A program made the translations under genes and the position numbers. Source: JACJVV01 sp047602755 (GTDB lineage Archaea > Nanobdellota > Nanobdellia > Woesearchaeales > JACJVV01). From it: 64,000 nucleotides of DNA. Positions within the stretch are counted from its first letter, which is position 1. Each line of letters opens with the position of its first letter. The stretch spans positions 97,762 through 161,761 of the forward strand of contig JBLKOM010000004.1 in NCBI GenBank assembly GCA_047602755.1, read 5' to 3'. Shown here piece after piece: positions 16,647 to 26,591 of this stretch. Below the pieces are notes generated by a model. It saw only the letters and a list, made by a program, of their open reading frames with translations, had not been told where the DNA came from and searched no databases.

Positions 16647-18961
16647 ACAACATCCACCCTTGTATAGTATGCTTTTGGAATTACAAACTCACCTAATGGA
16701 GATGACATCCTGTTATAATCCATTGCAACAACATGTGTATTAGGTACACGGAAGATAACTCCAAATACTACTTCTTTACCCATTACCATTTTTTCAAGAT
16801 TAGGCATTTCAATAGATTGTCGTGATACTTTTATTGTTTCATTAAGCAATGAATGAATACCATTATATGAAACAAGATTAATCATGTCATCATCAAGTGT
16901 TGCAAATTTTATAGAACCATTATGAGTAATCTCAAAATTTGGTTTTTTACTTAATAAATGTTGATGCATAGGATCATCTAAAGATACAGCATAAACACTA
17001 CTAGAATCTTTATCAGAATATAAAACAACTCTATCATCTGGCAAACTTCTAAGTTGCATTACATTTGCTTTAGATTCAACAATTGGTTTTAATTTATCCC
17101 CATTTTTTCTATAAATATAATTACAACCACCAAAAATAATTTCATTCTTAAGACCAGTTACAGTTAATATTTTATCACCTATTGGTGATTTGATTAAAGA
17201 CATTTGATGAGATTCAATGTCATACTCTAAAGCTGAAAATTCATCAGATTCTGTTAATACAATGTATAATCTCCCATCATGAGCAATCATGTTTCTGCTT
17301 GTAGTTTCTGGAAAATATAAAGGAATACACTTTACTCCTTTAACTAAAAGTTCATCAACTGATAAAGGATATGAATATTCTTTTTGTTCATTAAAATCAT
17401 AAGAAACAAGAAAACTTTCCTTTCTATCTTTTCTTTCATAAGTAGCTGTAACATATAATTTACCATCGTGTACAACAAAATCATTTGGTTCTAAACGTTT
17501 ATCATACTTTTCATCATTAATTCCTATTTTGAATGTTTTTTTAGAACTAAGATCAAAATCAGGTAAAGATACCTTATGTATTGTTAATGGAGATGAATTA
17601 GGAATATATAATATATTAGCAACAACATCACTAGATTGTTTTGAATGTATTACTTTTTCTCTATTCCCAGTTATTATTATACCTGCAGTATATTCTGTAT
17701 GACTAACAACTCGTCGTACATCAGCTGACATAAATCTTTGTTCAATAGTAATCGGATTCTGTAATAAAAAATATTGATCATGTTTTGGAATATCATTTAG
17801 ATTAGTAGGAGAAATTAACTCTGGAATAACTCCATTGCTAAATAATGAATTAATAAGATTATGAAGTTTAAAATAATTTTTTACAAAATCCATTCTTTCT
17901 TTATCATACATTTTTGATGGGTTTACAGCTTTCCAATAATAATTGCCAGGTGAACCTTTTATTTTAACAGGATAACCAATAAATGTACCATTATCTTCTT
18001 TTTCTTTAATACCAGGTAAATCACTAAATAATGGATTATCAGAAATTCTTTGAAATACAGACATACCTAAAGTTTTTTCACCTTGCAAAAGAGCTTCAAG
18101 TAAATCAAAATAGGAGTTTATAACATCCTTTCTAATATTTATACGAGATCGTTTAGAATTAATGGAATAGCGTATTACAGAATCTTTTAAACCATCATAT
18201 AATTTATCCATGTCTTTAAACATACTTAATGGAATACCATTTACTTTTCCACCATGCAAAATTGGAACACAACCAGCACCATGATAACCTGCACAAATAA
18301 CATCTAATGGTGGTAAATTTACATCATCAAACATATTATCCAGAATCCGCTTATAATCATTACTCCAAATCCATTTTGTCCTTTGCGTATCAAGATGATT
18401 ATTCCCCATAACAGTTCTAACATTACCAGTAATACTTGCCCATAAATAAGCCAAAACATCAGGCTGATTTGTAAAAATATCTACTAAACCCTTAACTTCA
18501 TGTCTTTTAAATAACTCAGCTAATTCTTTAATCCTTGGGATATTAAATGGCAATTCTTCATAAAATCTATAATCTAAGCTTTCAGGAGAAATATCAAAAC
18601 CTGAATCTAATAAACATTCTTTAATAATTGGTTGTAAATCATTATCATTACTTCCTCTCACTGAAATACTGATCTGATCAAATTCGTTAATATCATCAAG
18701 TAAAAATTCAAGCTTATCAGCACTAAGTATTTTACAACTAATATTTTGATTAGGTTGACACTGAAGAAATCCATTTAGTATATCTTCAGAATTTTGTCTA
18801 TTACTATGAACTATATACAATTCAGCAGGTAAAGGTTTACCTCTTATTGTAGAATTATTAAGTGCATCAATACTACCATGTAACATAAATTGACCAGATT
18901 CACCAAATCCAATATATAGTATTCTTAATTTGTCATCTAGCATAAATACATCCCCTAACAT
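16643..18961 (-). CDS. Lactate/malate-dehydrogenase-fold protein fused to a beta-propeller-like domain
   Basis: 772 residues. The N-terminal 330 look like the L-lactate/malate dehydrogenase family: GFGESG (18-23) as the nucleotide-binding GxGxxG; TNQPDVLAYL (164-173) and MGNNHLDTQR (185-194) matching the NPVDxxxY and GTxLDxxR motifs with the catalytic-type Asp and Arg; and GYHGAGCVP (225-233) matching the GEHG(D)xxVP active-site His motif. The acidic residue at the end of the second strand is replaced (IVHSN), and the substrate loop arginine motif is not visible. Residues about 400-772 hold repeated beta units of DGxLYV type, suggesting a propeller. It starts the operon that continues with PP2C and kinase. 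An alternative start is 18943. The activity and substrate are unknown. Confidence 0.72.
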   Translation of the reverse strand: MLGDVFMLDDKLRILYIGFGESGQFMLHGSIDALNNSTIRGKPLPAELYIVHSNRQNSEDILNGFLQCQPNQNISCKILSADKLEFLLDDINEFDQISISVRGSNDNDLQPIIKECLLDSGFDISPESLDYRFYEELPFNIPRIKELAELFKRHEVKGLVDIFTNQPDVLAYLWASITGNVRTVMGNNHLDTQRTKWIWSNDYKRILDNMFDDVNLPPLDVICAGYHGAGCVPILHGGKVNGIPLSMFKDMDKLYDGLKDSVIRYSINSKRSRINIRKDVINSYFDLLEALLQGEKTLGMSVFQRISDNPLFSDLPGIKEKEDNGTFIGYPVKIKGSPGNYYWKAVNPSKMYDKERMDFVKNYFKLHNLINSLFSNGVIPELISPTNLNDIPKHDQYFLLQNPITIEQRFMSADVRRVVSHTEYTAGIIITGNREKVIHSKQSSDVVANILYIPNSSPLTIHKVSLPDFDLSSKKTFKIGINDEKYDKRLEPNDFVVHDGKLYVTATYERKDRKESFLVSYDFNEQKEYSYPLSVDELLVKGVKCIPLYFPETTSRNMIAHDGRLYIVLTESDEFSALEYDIESHQMSLIKSPIGDKILTVTGLKNEIIFGGCNYIYRKNGDKLKPIVESKANVMQLRSLPDDRVVLYSDKDSSSVYAVSLDDPMHQHLLSKKPNFEITHNGSIKFATLDDDMINLVSYNGIHSLLNETIKVSRQSIEMPNLEKMVMGKEVVFGVIFRVPNTHVVAMDYNRMSSPLGEFVIPKAYYTRVDVV

Positions 18962-18984
18962 TACTCCTTCATAGTAGTATTTCT

Positions 18985-19017
18985 ACCCTATTTTTTAAAT
19001 ATTTAGGTTTTTAAATA
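18985..19017 (-). promoter_or_regulatory. Probable promoter of the 10795-18961 operon
   Basis: Read on the minus strand, two TATA-like tracts (ATTTAAAAAATA near 18993 and TATTTAAAA near 19010) lie between the terminator of the TrmB gene and the first start codon. Use of the nearer one would put the transcript start near 18968, favouring the ATG at 18943 over that at 18961. Confidence 0.4.
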
Positions 19018-19024
19018 GGATAAT

Positions 19025-19056
19025 AAAAAAAATCGGAAAAAATAGGTATTTTCCGA
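19025..19056 (-). terminator. Hairpin plus T-run after the TrmB gene
   Basis: On the minus strand an 8-bp stem TCGGAAAA/TTTTCCGA with an 8-base loop is followed directly by eight T, 29 bases after the TrmB stop. This looks like an intrinsic terminator splitting the long minus-strand series into two transcription units. The same inverted repeat could also act as an operator for the next promoter. Confidence 0.6.
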
Positions 19057-19084
19057 ATAAACAACAACAAAACCTAAAAACTAA

Positions 19085-19837
19085 TTATTTGAAATTTGTA
19101 TCAGCTAAAGTCCATAATAAATCAAAATATTTCTTATATGCTTTTGATATTTGGGAATTTTTAATTTGTATAACTAAAGGTTTTTCACCATAAAGAAAAA
19201 TAACAACTTCATTTCCACAAATACTTGTAGTTACAGGAGAATCATATTCTTTCTTTAAAAATCGAGCTTCTGTTAATTCTAATGAATTAAGATAATCGAT
19301 ACGTTTTTTAGCATCACTATTATATATCATTTGAAATGAAAGCTTTTTTTGTATTCTTCTTCTATGATAATTTTCCAAGAAAAAATCACCTAACATTTTT
19401 GAAGCTAAAATAGGTGCACCATAAGAATAACGTGGTTCATTTAAATCAAGAAAATGATTTAACATATTTCTAACAGCAACAATTCCTTCAAAAATATGCG
19501 CTTCACTACTTTTTTCTGCCATCATACTCTTAAGCTTTAATTCTGGCATAATAGTATTTAATTTCAATTCTTTTTCTTTTAATATATTATGAAGCAATTC
19601 AGGATCTGCTGCTTCAAATATTTTAGTTTCAGCTTTCTTAAAATAACTTACAATACCTCGTTCAATTAAGCGTGATATACAATCATAAATATTAGTCCGA
19701 TTAACTTTTGTTTTTGTACTAATATCAGTAACAGAAGAAGGACCATTTTCTAACAAACAAAGATATACCTTAGCTTCATTTTTAGAAAAGTTTAATTCTT
19801 CTAAAATTTCTTCTTTATTTATATTATACTCATTCAT
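19085..19837 (-). CDS. TrmB-family transcriptional regulator
   Basis: 250 residues. An N-terminal winged helix-turn-helix (about 10-80; LNFSKNEAKVYLCLLENG, then TNIYDCISRLIERGIV) is followed by a helical linker and the TrmB sensor domain, with AHIFEGIVAVRNML and a C-terminal FDLLW segment. TrmB proteins bind promoter DNA as dimers, often under control of sugars. It is embedded between two blocks of the kinase/ATPase series and is a paralogue of the gene at 37255. It is the natural candidate to act on the duplicated promoters at 27207 and 30219, though this is inference. The start is ATG at 19837; no Shine-Dalgarno is evident. Confidence 0.85.
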   Translation of the reverse strand: MNEYNINKEEILEELNFSKNEAKVYLCLLENGPSSVTDISTKTKVNRTNIYDCISRLIERGIVSYFKKAETKIFEAADPELLHNILKEKELKLNTIMPELKLKSMMAEKSSEAHIFEGIVAVRNMLNHFLDLNEPRYSYGAPILASKMLGDFFLENYHRRRIQKKLSFQMIYNSDAKKRIDYLNSLELTEARFLKKEYDSPVTTSICGNEVVIFLYGEKPLVIQIKNSQISKAYKKYFDLLWTLADTNFK

Positions 19838-19945
19838 TTTTGTTATTATACCATTTATTTTTTAGTATATCAATTATTATTATTTAAAAGCAATTAACTT
19901 ACTATAATTATACATAAACATTAAAAGTATTTTATAAAACTTACC

Positions 19946-21520
19946 TTATACAACTTCTAAACCATAATAAACTTTACAGCTTTGAAGATAATTGTGAAGA
20001 TTATTTACTGTATCTGAAATCTTTAATCGTTCTTCTTTACAAGGCATATTTTCAACACCAATCTTATTATTCTTCCAAACTTCATCTAATTTTTGGTATG
20101 CAAATGATAAAGTATCTAAATCTTCAGGAGTAGAAGCATAACTATTACTAGATATTTCCTTAGCAATAAACCAATCAATATAATCCAATCTCTGACTCCA
20201 TCCTGAAACAAACCCATTACCTTCAATAGCATCAACAATTTTATAGAATCTACTTTCTTTTGAAGGAAATAATATATTGTTTTTTGAATCAGGTGAAATC
20301 AAACACGAACCCAAATAAGCAACTTGTTCATTCTGTCTTTCCATTTCTTGTTGAAAATTAGATTCTAATTTTTTATACAATTCATCTAATTTTCTATCAA
20401 TTTTAGAAATTCTATCTTCAATATCTAATACTCCTTCAAATCTTTTATATAATTCAGCAATTAGTTCATATTCTCCTGGATCGTCTGATAACTCTTGCAA
20501 TTTTTTATCAACAGAAACCAAACATTCCCTCATAAAATCAGTTATATCATTTTTAAGAGCATAAACTTTCTCATCAAATAATCTCTCAATATTTTCATTA
20601 TGTAATTTACTCAACTGTATATTAGATTTTTCATAAACTTCACGTAATTTATCAGTATTTCTAACATCAATACCAACACGACCTATTTCCTCTTTTAATT
20701 GCTCATAATCTTTTTTTACTGTATCAATTGTTTTTACAACTTTAGTAATTTTTCTCTTATTCACTATTGCATAATTAATTTCTTCTTCAAGACTTTTTAA
20801 TTTAATAATTCCTTCAACATAGTCATTATCAATACATCTTCGTAATAATTCTCCTTTACGGAATACACCAGAAGCAATTTGTTTTTTAGCATAATCTTGA
20901 AACTTTGGTAAATCTTCTAATGGCAAAGAACGATACTTCTGCTCAAAAGCAACAATCTTTATTTCAATTTCTTTTATTTGCTTCAATGAATCATTATACC
21001 TAAAAAATTTATTTCTATATGTCTGCAATTCATCTGAAGGTAAACCTCTACATGAAAACAAATTTTCATAAGTAAAAAAATCATCACATAAAGTATTAAG
21101 CTTAACCCTTATTTCACCAAGATTTGTAGCAGGAGTATACTTTGATAATAATTCATGGTATTTAACATCAAATTCCTTAGAAGTATCAAGAATCCTTGTT
21201 ATAATTTCATTATCAAGCTTATCTCCTGCATCTGTTATCTTAGCACTAACATGTAAATAAGGAGGAAAATTAAAACTAGAATCTAATAATAAACGAACTG
21301 CTTTATCACCTGTTCTTAATCTTTTATCATATAAAACCAAATCTTCAAGAGAACAGCTAGAATTTACATTTTGCATAATATCTATATCATTATTTAAATC
21401 TTCAAGAACAGGTAAAATCTTATCAAGTGGGGGTAATATATTTGAACCTGAATCTGTTAAAACCACATTTTCATTAAGTCTATTCTTAAAATGATCATAA
21501 ATTTCTGGGAATCTTATCAT
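19946..21520 (-). CDS. Long coiled-coil protein
   Basis: 524 residues, no signal peptide or membrane helix. It is predominantly helical with heptad-rich stretches (about 180-420, rich in Glu/Lys/Leu/Ile) and a short non-helical part near residues 415-450. The start overlaps the stop of the ATPase gene upstream by four bases and has GGAGGTC just before it. A cytoplasmic scaffold or adaptor for the adjoining ATPase is plausible by coupling. The family is not recognised. Confidence 0.65.
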   Translation of the reverse strand: MIRFPEIYDHFKNRLNENVVLTDSGSNILPPLDKILPVLEDLNNDIDIMQNVNSSCSLEDLVLYDKRLRTGDKAVRLLLDSSFNFPPYLHVSAKITDAGDKLDNEIITRILDTSKEFDVKYHELLSKYTPATNLGEIRVKLNTLCDDFFTYENLFSCRGLPSDELQTYRNKFFRYNDSLKQIKEIEIKIVAFEQKYRSLPLEDLPKFQDYAKKQIASGVFRKGELLRRCIDNDYVEGIIKLKSLEEEINYAIVNKRKITKVVKTIDTVKKDYEQLKEEIGRVGIDVRNTDKLREVYEKSNIQLSKLHNENIERLFDEKVYALKNDITDFMRECLVSVDKKLQELSDDPGEYELIAELYKRFEGVLDIEDRISKIDRKLDELYKKLESNFQQEMERQNEQVAYLGSCLISPDSKNNILFPSKESRFYKIVDAIEGNGFVSGWSQRLDYIDWFIAKEISSNSYASTPEDLDTLSFAYQKLDEVWKNNKIGVENMPCKEERLKISDTVNNLHNYLQSCKVYYGLEVV

Positions 21521-23361
21521 TCTAGACCTCCAGAAGTTAACAATTTAGGTTGATGCATAAATCTAAGATGATGTAAACTATCTAATCTAGATAATTTTTC
21601 TCGATAACTAGATAAATGATAAATAGGAACTATTAAAGGACTTAAAGCATAATTATTAATTAAAGATACATTACCTAAAGAAACATTTTCATTATCTCCT
21701 ATATCCATAACTTCTGGTACTATCATATCAGGAGTCATAATCTCTGGATATAAAATATCTGTTTTATCGTTTTTTTCGTATAATGCTTGAGATTCAGGAG
21801 AAGGATTCATAAAAACTAGATGATTAGTATAATTATCATCCTTTAATTCCAAATCTGCAACTACAATACTTTCGCCAGAGATATAATCAGTAACATAAAT
21901 TTTACCATCAAGAACTTGATTATTTATCCAAGAATCGATTGAATCTGGATATGCCTCAACAAGATTAACTATTTCATTATCATAACTTATAGTTAATTTT
22001 CTTAAACAATCTAATCCTACTTTATAACATTCAGTCCAATTAGGTTTATCTACTAGAAACTTATCTAATGAATCATCATCATTAAAAGATTCAAGAGTTT
22101 TTATAAAACTTGAATGATACATATTATACACATTAACTACGTCTTCCAAATTTAATATCACAAAATTATTTCCATCAATATTTATTATTTCCCTAGAAGG
22201 AGAGAAAAATTTACCAAATGAATCAAACAAATCAAAATAATGATCAATATATGATTGTACTTTACTAGTAATTGGAAAAAAACTTTTCATATAATCAAGG
22301 AAAGGGTTTATTACATTAAAATCAGAAGCCACACTCATTACATAATTAACACGTTCAATTAATGCATGCTCTAAATCTTTCTTACCATTACTAACATCAA
22401 TATTAACTTTTCTTTGAATTTTATCATCTAATATTTGCTGAATATGCTCTGGTGAATTATCAGTCTCAAGTATTAAAAAACGACGTTGAAGCTCACGATC
22501 ATAATTAAAACTGTTCTCTTTTGCAATTGTAGAAACCATGGTTCTTCCTGAACTAATTGTATAAGTATCAACACCATCACGCTTATTGTTAGTTGTAACT
22601 TTAACTGCATCTTTTCCTTCACCTAAGTTTTTCATAAATTCAATAATTCCATTTACTTTGTTTGATTTATCAGCAACTACTTTTTGAAGTTCAGGCAAAT
22701 AAATAATCTTAGAATCATTAATTTGTTCAGTTTGATACCAAATTGCTTGACCAGAAGCAAGACCTAATTCATATACACCATCAAATAAACCAAGAATTGT
22801 TTTCATCACATAACTTTTTCCTGTTCCTGATTCTCCTTCAAGTATTATATGTTTTTTATTAGCTAAAGCAACTGTTATTAATGAAGCATTTGCTTCTTCA
22901 CCTACTACTTTATTATTTCGCATATATGCTGTTATAGAATATGGAGATAATTCTAAAGAAATATTTCTAGATTTATCATCTGCAGATTTAATAGTTACAT
23001 CTGAAGATAAAAAACCAGATCTTGATTCATGCAATAAATCTTCCAATTCAGAATCAGGACCTAATGACCTAGAATTAATATCTGATCTAATTTTATCATC
23101 CACAATATCAATTTCAGATTGAATAACTTCAGGTTGCTCAATTTTGTGTGGATTACTATCAATTATCAAAACATCAGGGTTAAAACTATGAGGAATAGAA
23201 CTATCAATTTTAGGTTCATCAGCAGATTCATCAGCAGATTCATCAACAGTATTTGATTCTAAAAGAGAAGTATTACTAACAGGCTTAGAATAGTAAATAC
23301 CAAAATTTTGTCTAAACAAATTTTTCCCAAAATCGCTCTTGATTTCATCAGGATTAAACAT
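21517..23361 (-). CDS. P-loop AAA-type ATPase with disordered N terminus
   Basis: 614 residues. Residues 1-150 are acidic and low in complexity, including a repeated ESAD. A clear Walker A, GESGTGKS, is at 176-183. The likely Walker B is KIIYLPEL near residue 215, where the usual Asp is Pro but Glu is kept. A conserved-looking SGRTMVSTIAKE and ELQRRFLILETDNS follow; the latter resembles the arginine/sensor region of helicase-like NTPases linked to CHC2-type primase proteins. The C-terminal half is unassigned. It is two bases downstream of a second AAA ATPase and overlaps a coiled-coil gene, with a GAGGGGG Shine-Dalgarno. It may remodel proteins or DNA; which is not clear. Confidence 0.72.
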   Translation of the reverse strand: MFNPDEIKSDFGKNLFRQNFGIYYSKPVSNTSLLESNTVDESADESADEPKIDSSIPHSFNPDVLIIDSNPHKIEQPEVIQSEIDIVDDKIRSDINSRSLGPDSELEDLLHESRSGFLSSDVTIKSADDKSRNISLELSPYSITAYMRNNKVVGEEANASLITVALANKKHIILEGESGTGKSYVMKTILGLFDGVYELGLASGQAIWYQTEQINDSKIIYLPELQKVVADKSNKVNGIIEFMKNLGEGKDAVKVTTNNKRDGVDTYTISSGRTMVSTIAKENSFNYDRELQRRFLILETDNSPEHIQQILDDKIQRKVNIDVSNGKKDLEHALIERVNYVMSVASDFNVINPFLDYMKSFFPITSKVQSYIDHYFDLFDSFGKFFSPSREIINIDGNNFVILNLEDVVNVYNMYHSSFIKTLESFNDDDSLDKFLVDKPNWTECYKVGLDCLRKLTISYDNEIVNLVEAYPDSIDSWINNQVLDGKIYVTDYISGESIVVADLELKDDNYTNHLVFMNPSPESQALYEKNDKTDILYPEIMTPDMIVPEVMDIGDNENVSLGNVSLINNYALSPLIVPIYHLSSYREKLSRLDSLHHLRFMHQPKLLTSGGLE

Positions 23362-23362
23362 T

Positions 23363-24946
23363 TTATACCCCCTCTTGCAAATCCATAAATCTATCTGAAT
23401 CTAAATCTGATTGAGAACGATGCTCTACAAATCTTAAGATCTCATTTTCTATAGTCTCAGATTTAATTTCAGAATGCATTTGATCAATCAATGACACCTG
23501 AGTAGCATAATTACTTCTATGCTTATATATCTCAGATAAATTCTCCCATAAAAATGAATCTGAACATAACTGCTCACAAATACGAGTTATATCTCTACCA
23601 GATAAAGAATTTTCAAATGCAAGATTGCCAAATCGTTTAATATCATTATCAGAAATTTTAACATAACCTGCTTTTATTCCTTCCTCTAACTTAAACTGAA
23701 ATAAAGTAGATTTATCATCACTTGTTCTTGCACCAACCCAAGGTATAACATGAAATTTACTTCTATTTGCAGGGTTCAAATTATGAATATTATTCAAAGT
23801 AGATAAAAGAATATAATTCCCAACATCTTGATATTGTCCATCTAAAAATTTATTAAATTCTTGTATAATTTGATTATCATCTTTATCTTGCATCTTAGGT
23901 GATTCTGCTTTAAGAAGACCATCAATTTCATCCTCAAAAATAAATATTGGTCTACGAGAAGATTCAATTTGATGAAGTTGACTCTTTAACTTTTGAATCC
24001 CACCAGCTTTATAAGAACTATCAATATCAAAATTAGTCACTAAAAGATTTGAATCAAGTGCTTTACTTAATTTTTCAGCATAATCAATTATATAAAATGC
24101 AACAGCTGTCTTACCTTCACCAGGCATCCCTGATAAAATTATTTTATTCCTAAACATTTTTCTTTCTTTCATAGGATTTTTTCCAACTTCAGGATTATAA
24201 AGCATAAGACATTTAGCCGCACGTTCAAGATCAGTAATTATTTGTGGGTCACCAACTATTCTATCACGAGGTAGAACTTTTTCTTTTGGAATATGAAGAT
24301 ATTCAAGAGGAGTATGAAAAGTACCTTTATCCTGTTTATCAGCACTCTTAACTTTTTCGTTAGAAGTAACAAACTGATCAAGACCACTAACTTGATAGGG
24401 ACCAATATTCCATTTTATATCTTTTAATCTATCAAATAACCTACTCCCTGATATCTGTTGAAGTATTCCTAGTGATTGATTACTATATTCTTTAAAATAA
24501 TCTTGAATGCTATCTTTTGGTGACATTGGTGACTCAAGAAGATAATCTACCATATTCTCAAGAGCAACACGAATTGTAGTATATTCAGTTTTAGATTTAT
24601 CAACTAAATTTTTTTCTTTCAGAAAACTTTCTTTAACTAAAGTTCTAACTTTTCGATCCATACCTGAGTCTTCACTATCTTGTACCATTATCCTGGAAGC
24701 AATATGTGCTGAATATACATTAAGAATTTCAGAACTATTTGACAATCCTGCTGAAAAATCTCTCATTTTCTCATAAACACAATGCATTGAACCAGTAAAT
24801 AATTTACCTGAATTTAATGCAATATCACCTAATTCTGCAGATTTACCATTAATCCTTGAACTTAACGATTTGTAAAGTAAATCATACTTTACTTGACATC
24901 GCGTTATTGAATTTTCAAGTGCAGGTGCATCGATTTTATATTCCAT
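23363..24946 (-). CDS. AAA+ ATPase with helical N-terminal domain
   Basis: 527 residues. Residues 1-200 are helical and unassigned. The AAA+ module runs from about 225 to 460: Walker A GMPGEGKT (273-280), Walker B PIFIFEDEID (333-342), sensor-1 STLNN, NRSKF containing a likely arginine finger, and sensor-2-like LSGRDI. This is the classic AAA type (as in Cdc48/FtsH/Vps4 relatives), usually a hexameric protein remodeller. It begins after GAGGT at about 24955-24959 and is followed two bases later by the second ATPase. Co-production with another ATPase and coiled coils suggests a multi-ATPase machine; the target is unknown. Confidence 0.82.
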   Translation of the reverse strand: MEYKIDAPALENSITRCQVKYDLLYKSLSSRINGKSAELGDIALNSGKLFTGSMHCVYEKMRDFSAGLSNSSEILNVYSAHIASRIMVQDSEDSGMDRKVRTLVKESFLKEKNLVDKSKTEYTTIRVALENMVDYLLESPMSPKDSIQDYFKEYSNQSLGILQQISGSRLFDRLKDIKWNIGPYQVSGLDQFVTSNEKVKSADKQDKGTFHTPLEYLHIPKEKVLPRDRIVGDPQIITDLERAAKCLMLYNPEVGKNPMKERKMFRNKIILSGMPGEGKTAVAFYIIDYAEKLSKALDSNLLVTNFDIDSSYKAGGIQKLKSQLHQIESSRRPIFIFEDEIDGLLKAESPKMQDKDDNQIIQEFNKFLDGQYQDVGNYILLSTLNNIHNLNPANRSKFHVIPWVGARTSDDKSTLFQFKLEEGIKAGYVKISDNDIKRFGNLAFENSLSGRDITRICEQLCSDSFLWENLSEIYKHRSNYATQVSLIDQMHSEIKSETIENEILRFVEHRSQSDLDSDRFMDLQEGV

Positions 24947-25029
24947 ATTTATACCTCAGCAAATAATTCTATTAACTATCTAAATAATAATACTGTAATT
25001 AATACAAAATTAAAAAAGAAAAAATAAAA

Positions 25030-26304
25030 TTAAAGTTTATTTCTTATTGCTGCTTTGAAACTTGCCATTTCTTCTGCTTCTTTAGCACGAATCTCATTAA
25101 CAATTTCTCCAAACTTACCGCCAGACATAACACGAGATGAATTAGGATCATAGGTTTGTTGAATCTCTATGTCTTTCATTTTCTCATATACATGTTGCAT
25201 ATTATAATCTGAACCAATAAGCAACCTTTCACCTTTACTCATTGCAAGTCTTGCCATCTCAAGATGTTCACCATACACTAAAGTTTTTTCTTTACCTTGG
25301 ATACTTTTCTCAAATCTTTGAATCCCATTATTTAATGTTCTAAGAGATTTTCGTGTACTTACAGTCATAGCATCAAGAAGACTTACTTGCTCACCAACAT
25401 AATTAAAATCCCAACGTATCTCACTAAGTTTATCAAATACTTCTTCTCTTGTATCTAAATAATTATCACGTTCACTCTCATAAACCATTTTCAAAGCTGT
25501 TTTTTTAGTTCTTTCTTGTAATAAAGTTTGATCACTTGGATTTTCTGATATTTGCTTAGTTAAATCATGAACTTCTGAATTTATTTCAGAAATTTTAACA
25601 TTGTATTTAGCAATTGTATCTTCTAATATATCATCAATATCTGCAAAATAAGATGCTTGTTGCTTCAAATCTCTTAATTGGCCTTTAAGACCACCATTAC
25701 CATTAGCTGAACTACCAGATCTTGTTTTAAGATAATCCATTAAACCTGAATATTGTGCATCTTCTCTTATATGCTCTGGTAAATCTTTTAAAATCTTTGA
25801 ATAAAACTCATTATTAGATTTTCTTGTGCTAACTCCTTTTAGATCCATCAAAAAAGAATCAAGATTAGTTTGAAGTCTATCACGCTCACGTTTAGCCATT
25901 CGTATATGTCTCCTCACTTCAATTCTATATGGATTAATTCCAATCTTCTGAAGAGTATCATAAACTTTTATTTTTCGATCTAATCTTTTGTCATATCTTT
26001 GTTTTTCGTCTTCAGTCATTTTAGAAGTATCAGGTGCAGTTAGCAAAACCATGTTTAATTGTTCAACACGATTTAATTGATCCTTAAGGCTTTCTGCTTT
26101 ATTTAGAATACCTCGATTTTTCTCATCATTGAACCTACTCATAAATTCCTGAAGTTTTTGCTCAGCTATATGTGCTTCATCAATTTTAGTTGAACCTACT
26201 TGCTCTTCCAATGTTCGTTCAATTTGTTGATGCGTAGAACCAGATTGATGATCTTCATTAAACAAATGCTCTTTATCACCAGGAAATCCTGCTACAGTTG
26301 TCAT
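25030..26304 (-). CDS. Long coiled-coil protein
   Basis: 424 residues, cytoplasmic. It is charged and almost wholly helical from about residue 25 to the end, with heptads around 45-160 and 200-340 and a short Gly/Ser/Asn hinge near 200-208. It has a strong Shine-Dalgarno GGAGGT and starts one base after the preceding stop. The pattern (two coiled-coil arms around a flexible break) is like scaffolding or filament proteins, but no known family is recognised. An 83-base gap separates it from the AAA+ gene. Confidence 0.65.
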   Translation of the reverse strand: MTTVAGFPGDKEHLFNEDHQSGSTHQQIERTLEEQVGSTKIDEAHIAEQKLQEFMSRFNDEKNRGILNKAESLKDQLNRVEQLNMVLLTAPDTSKMTEDEKQRYDKRLDRKIKVYDTLQKIGINPYRIEVRRHIRMAKRERDRLQTNLDSFLMDLKGVSTRKSNNEFYSKILKDLPEHIREDAQYSGLMDYLKTRSGSSANGNGGLKGQLRDLKQQASYFADIDDILEDTIAKYNVKISEINSEVHDLTKQISENPSDQTLLQERTKKTALKMVYESERDNYLDTREEVFDKLSEIRWDFNYVGEQVSLLDAMTVSTRKSLRTLNNGIQRFEKSIQGKEKTLVYGEHLEMARLAMSKGERLLIGSDYNMQHVYEKMKDIEIQQTYDPNSSRVMSGGKFGEIVNEIRAKEAEEMASFKAAIRNKL

Positions 26305-26305
26305 T

Positions 26306-26590
26306 TTAATTACCTCCTACAACAGTATCAACTGATACTGGTGTATTGTTTGATTGATACTTTACACTATCACTCTTAATAATATTAGAAATACCATTAG
26401 TTGAAGAATCTTGTATACTTGGCCTATCAGTTGCCCAATTATAAAATCTTCTCATAGTATTTTCAACAGGAACAGCTGCCTTTGAATATAATCCTTGGCT
26501 CACATCTTTAATTGGACTTTCATATTTTGCTACAGCATAACCTGTTCCAACCAATACTGCTGCAATTGCTATCTTTGTTGTTGTTTTCAT
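26306..26590 (-). CDS. Small single-pass membrane protein
   Basis: 94 residues with an N-terminal membrane helix (about 6-23, IAIAAVLVGTGYAVA) and a hydrophilic, Ser/Asn/Val-rich remainder, probably outside. AAGGAGGG precedes the ATG. It lies between the lipoprotein that heads the operon and the coiled-coil gene, with one-base gaps on either side. A small anchor subunit of the same complex is likely from context. Confidence 0.6.
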   Translation of the reverse strand: MKTTTKIAIAAVLVGTGYAVAKYESPIKDVSQGLYSKAAVPVENTMRRFYNWATDRPSIQDSSTNGISNIIKSDSVKYQSNNTPVSVDTVVGGN

Positions 26591-26591
26591 T

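Noticed and set aside
16643..18961. Call as an ordinary malate or lactate dehydrogenase
   Set aside because: The protein is more than twice the family length, lacks the substrate-loop arginines and cofactor acidic residue, and lies in a signalling operon.
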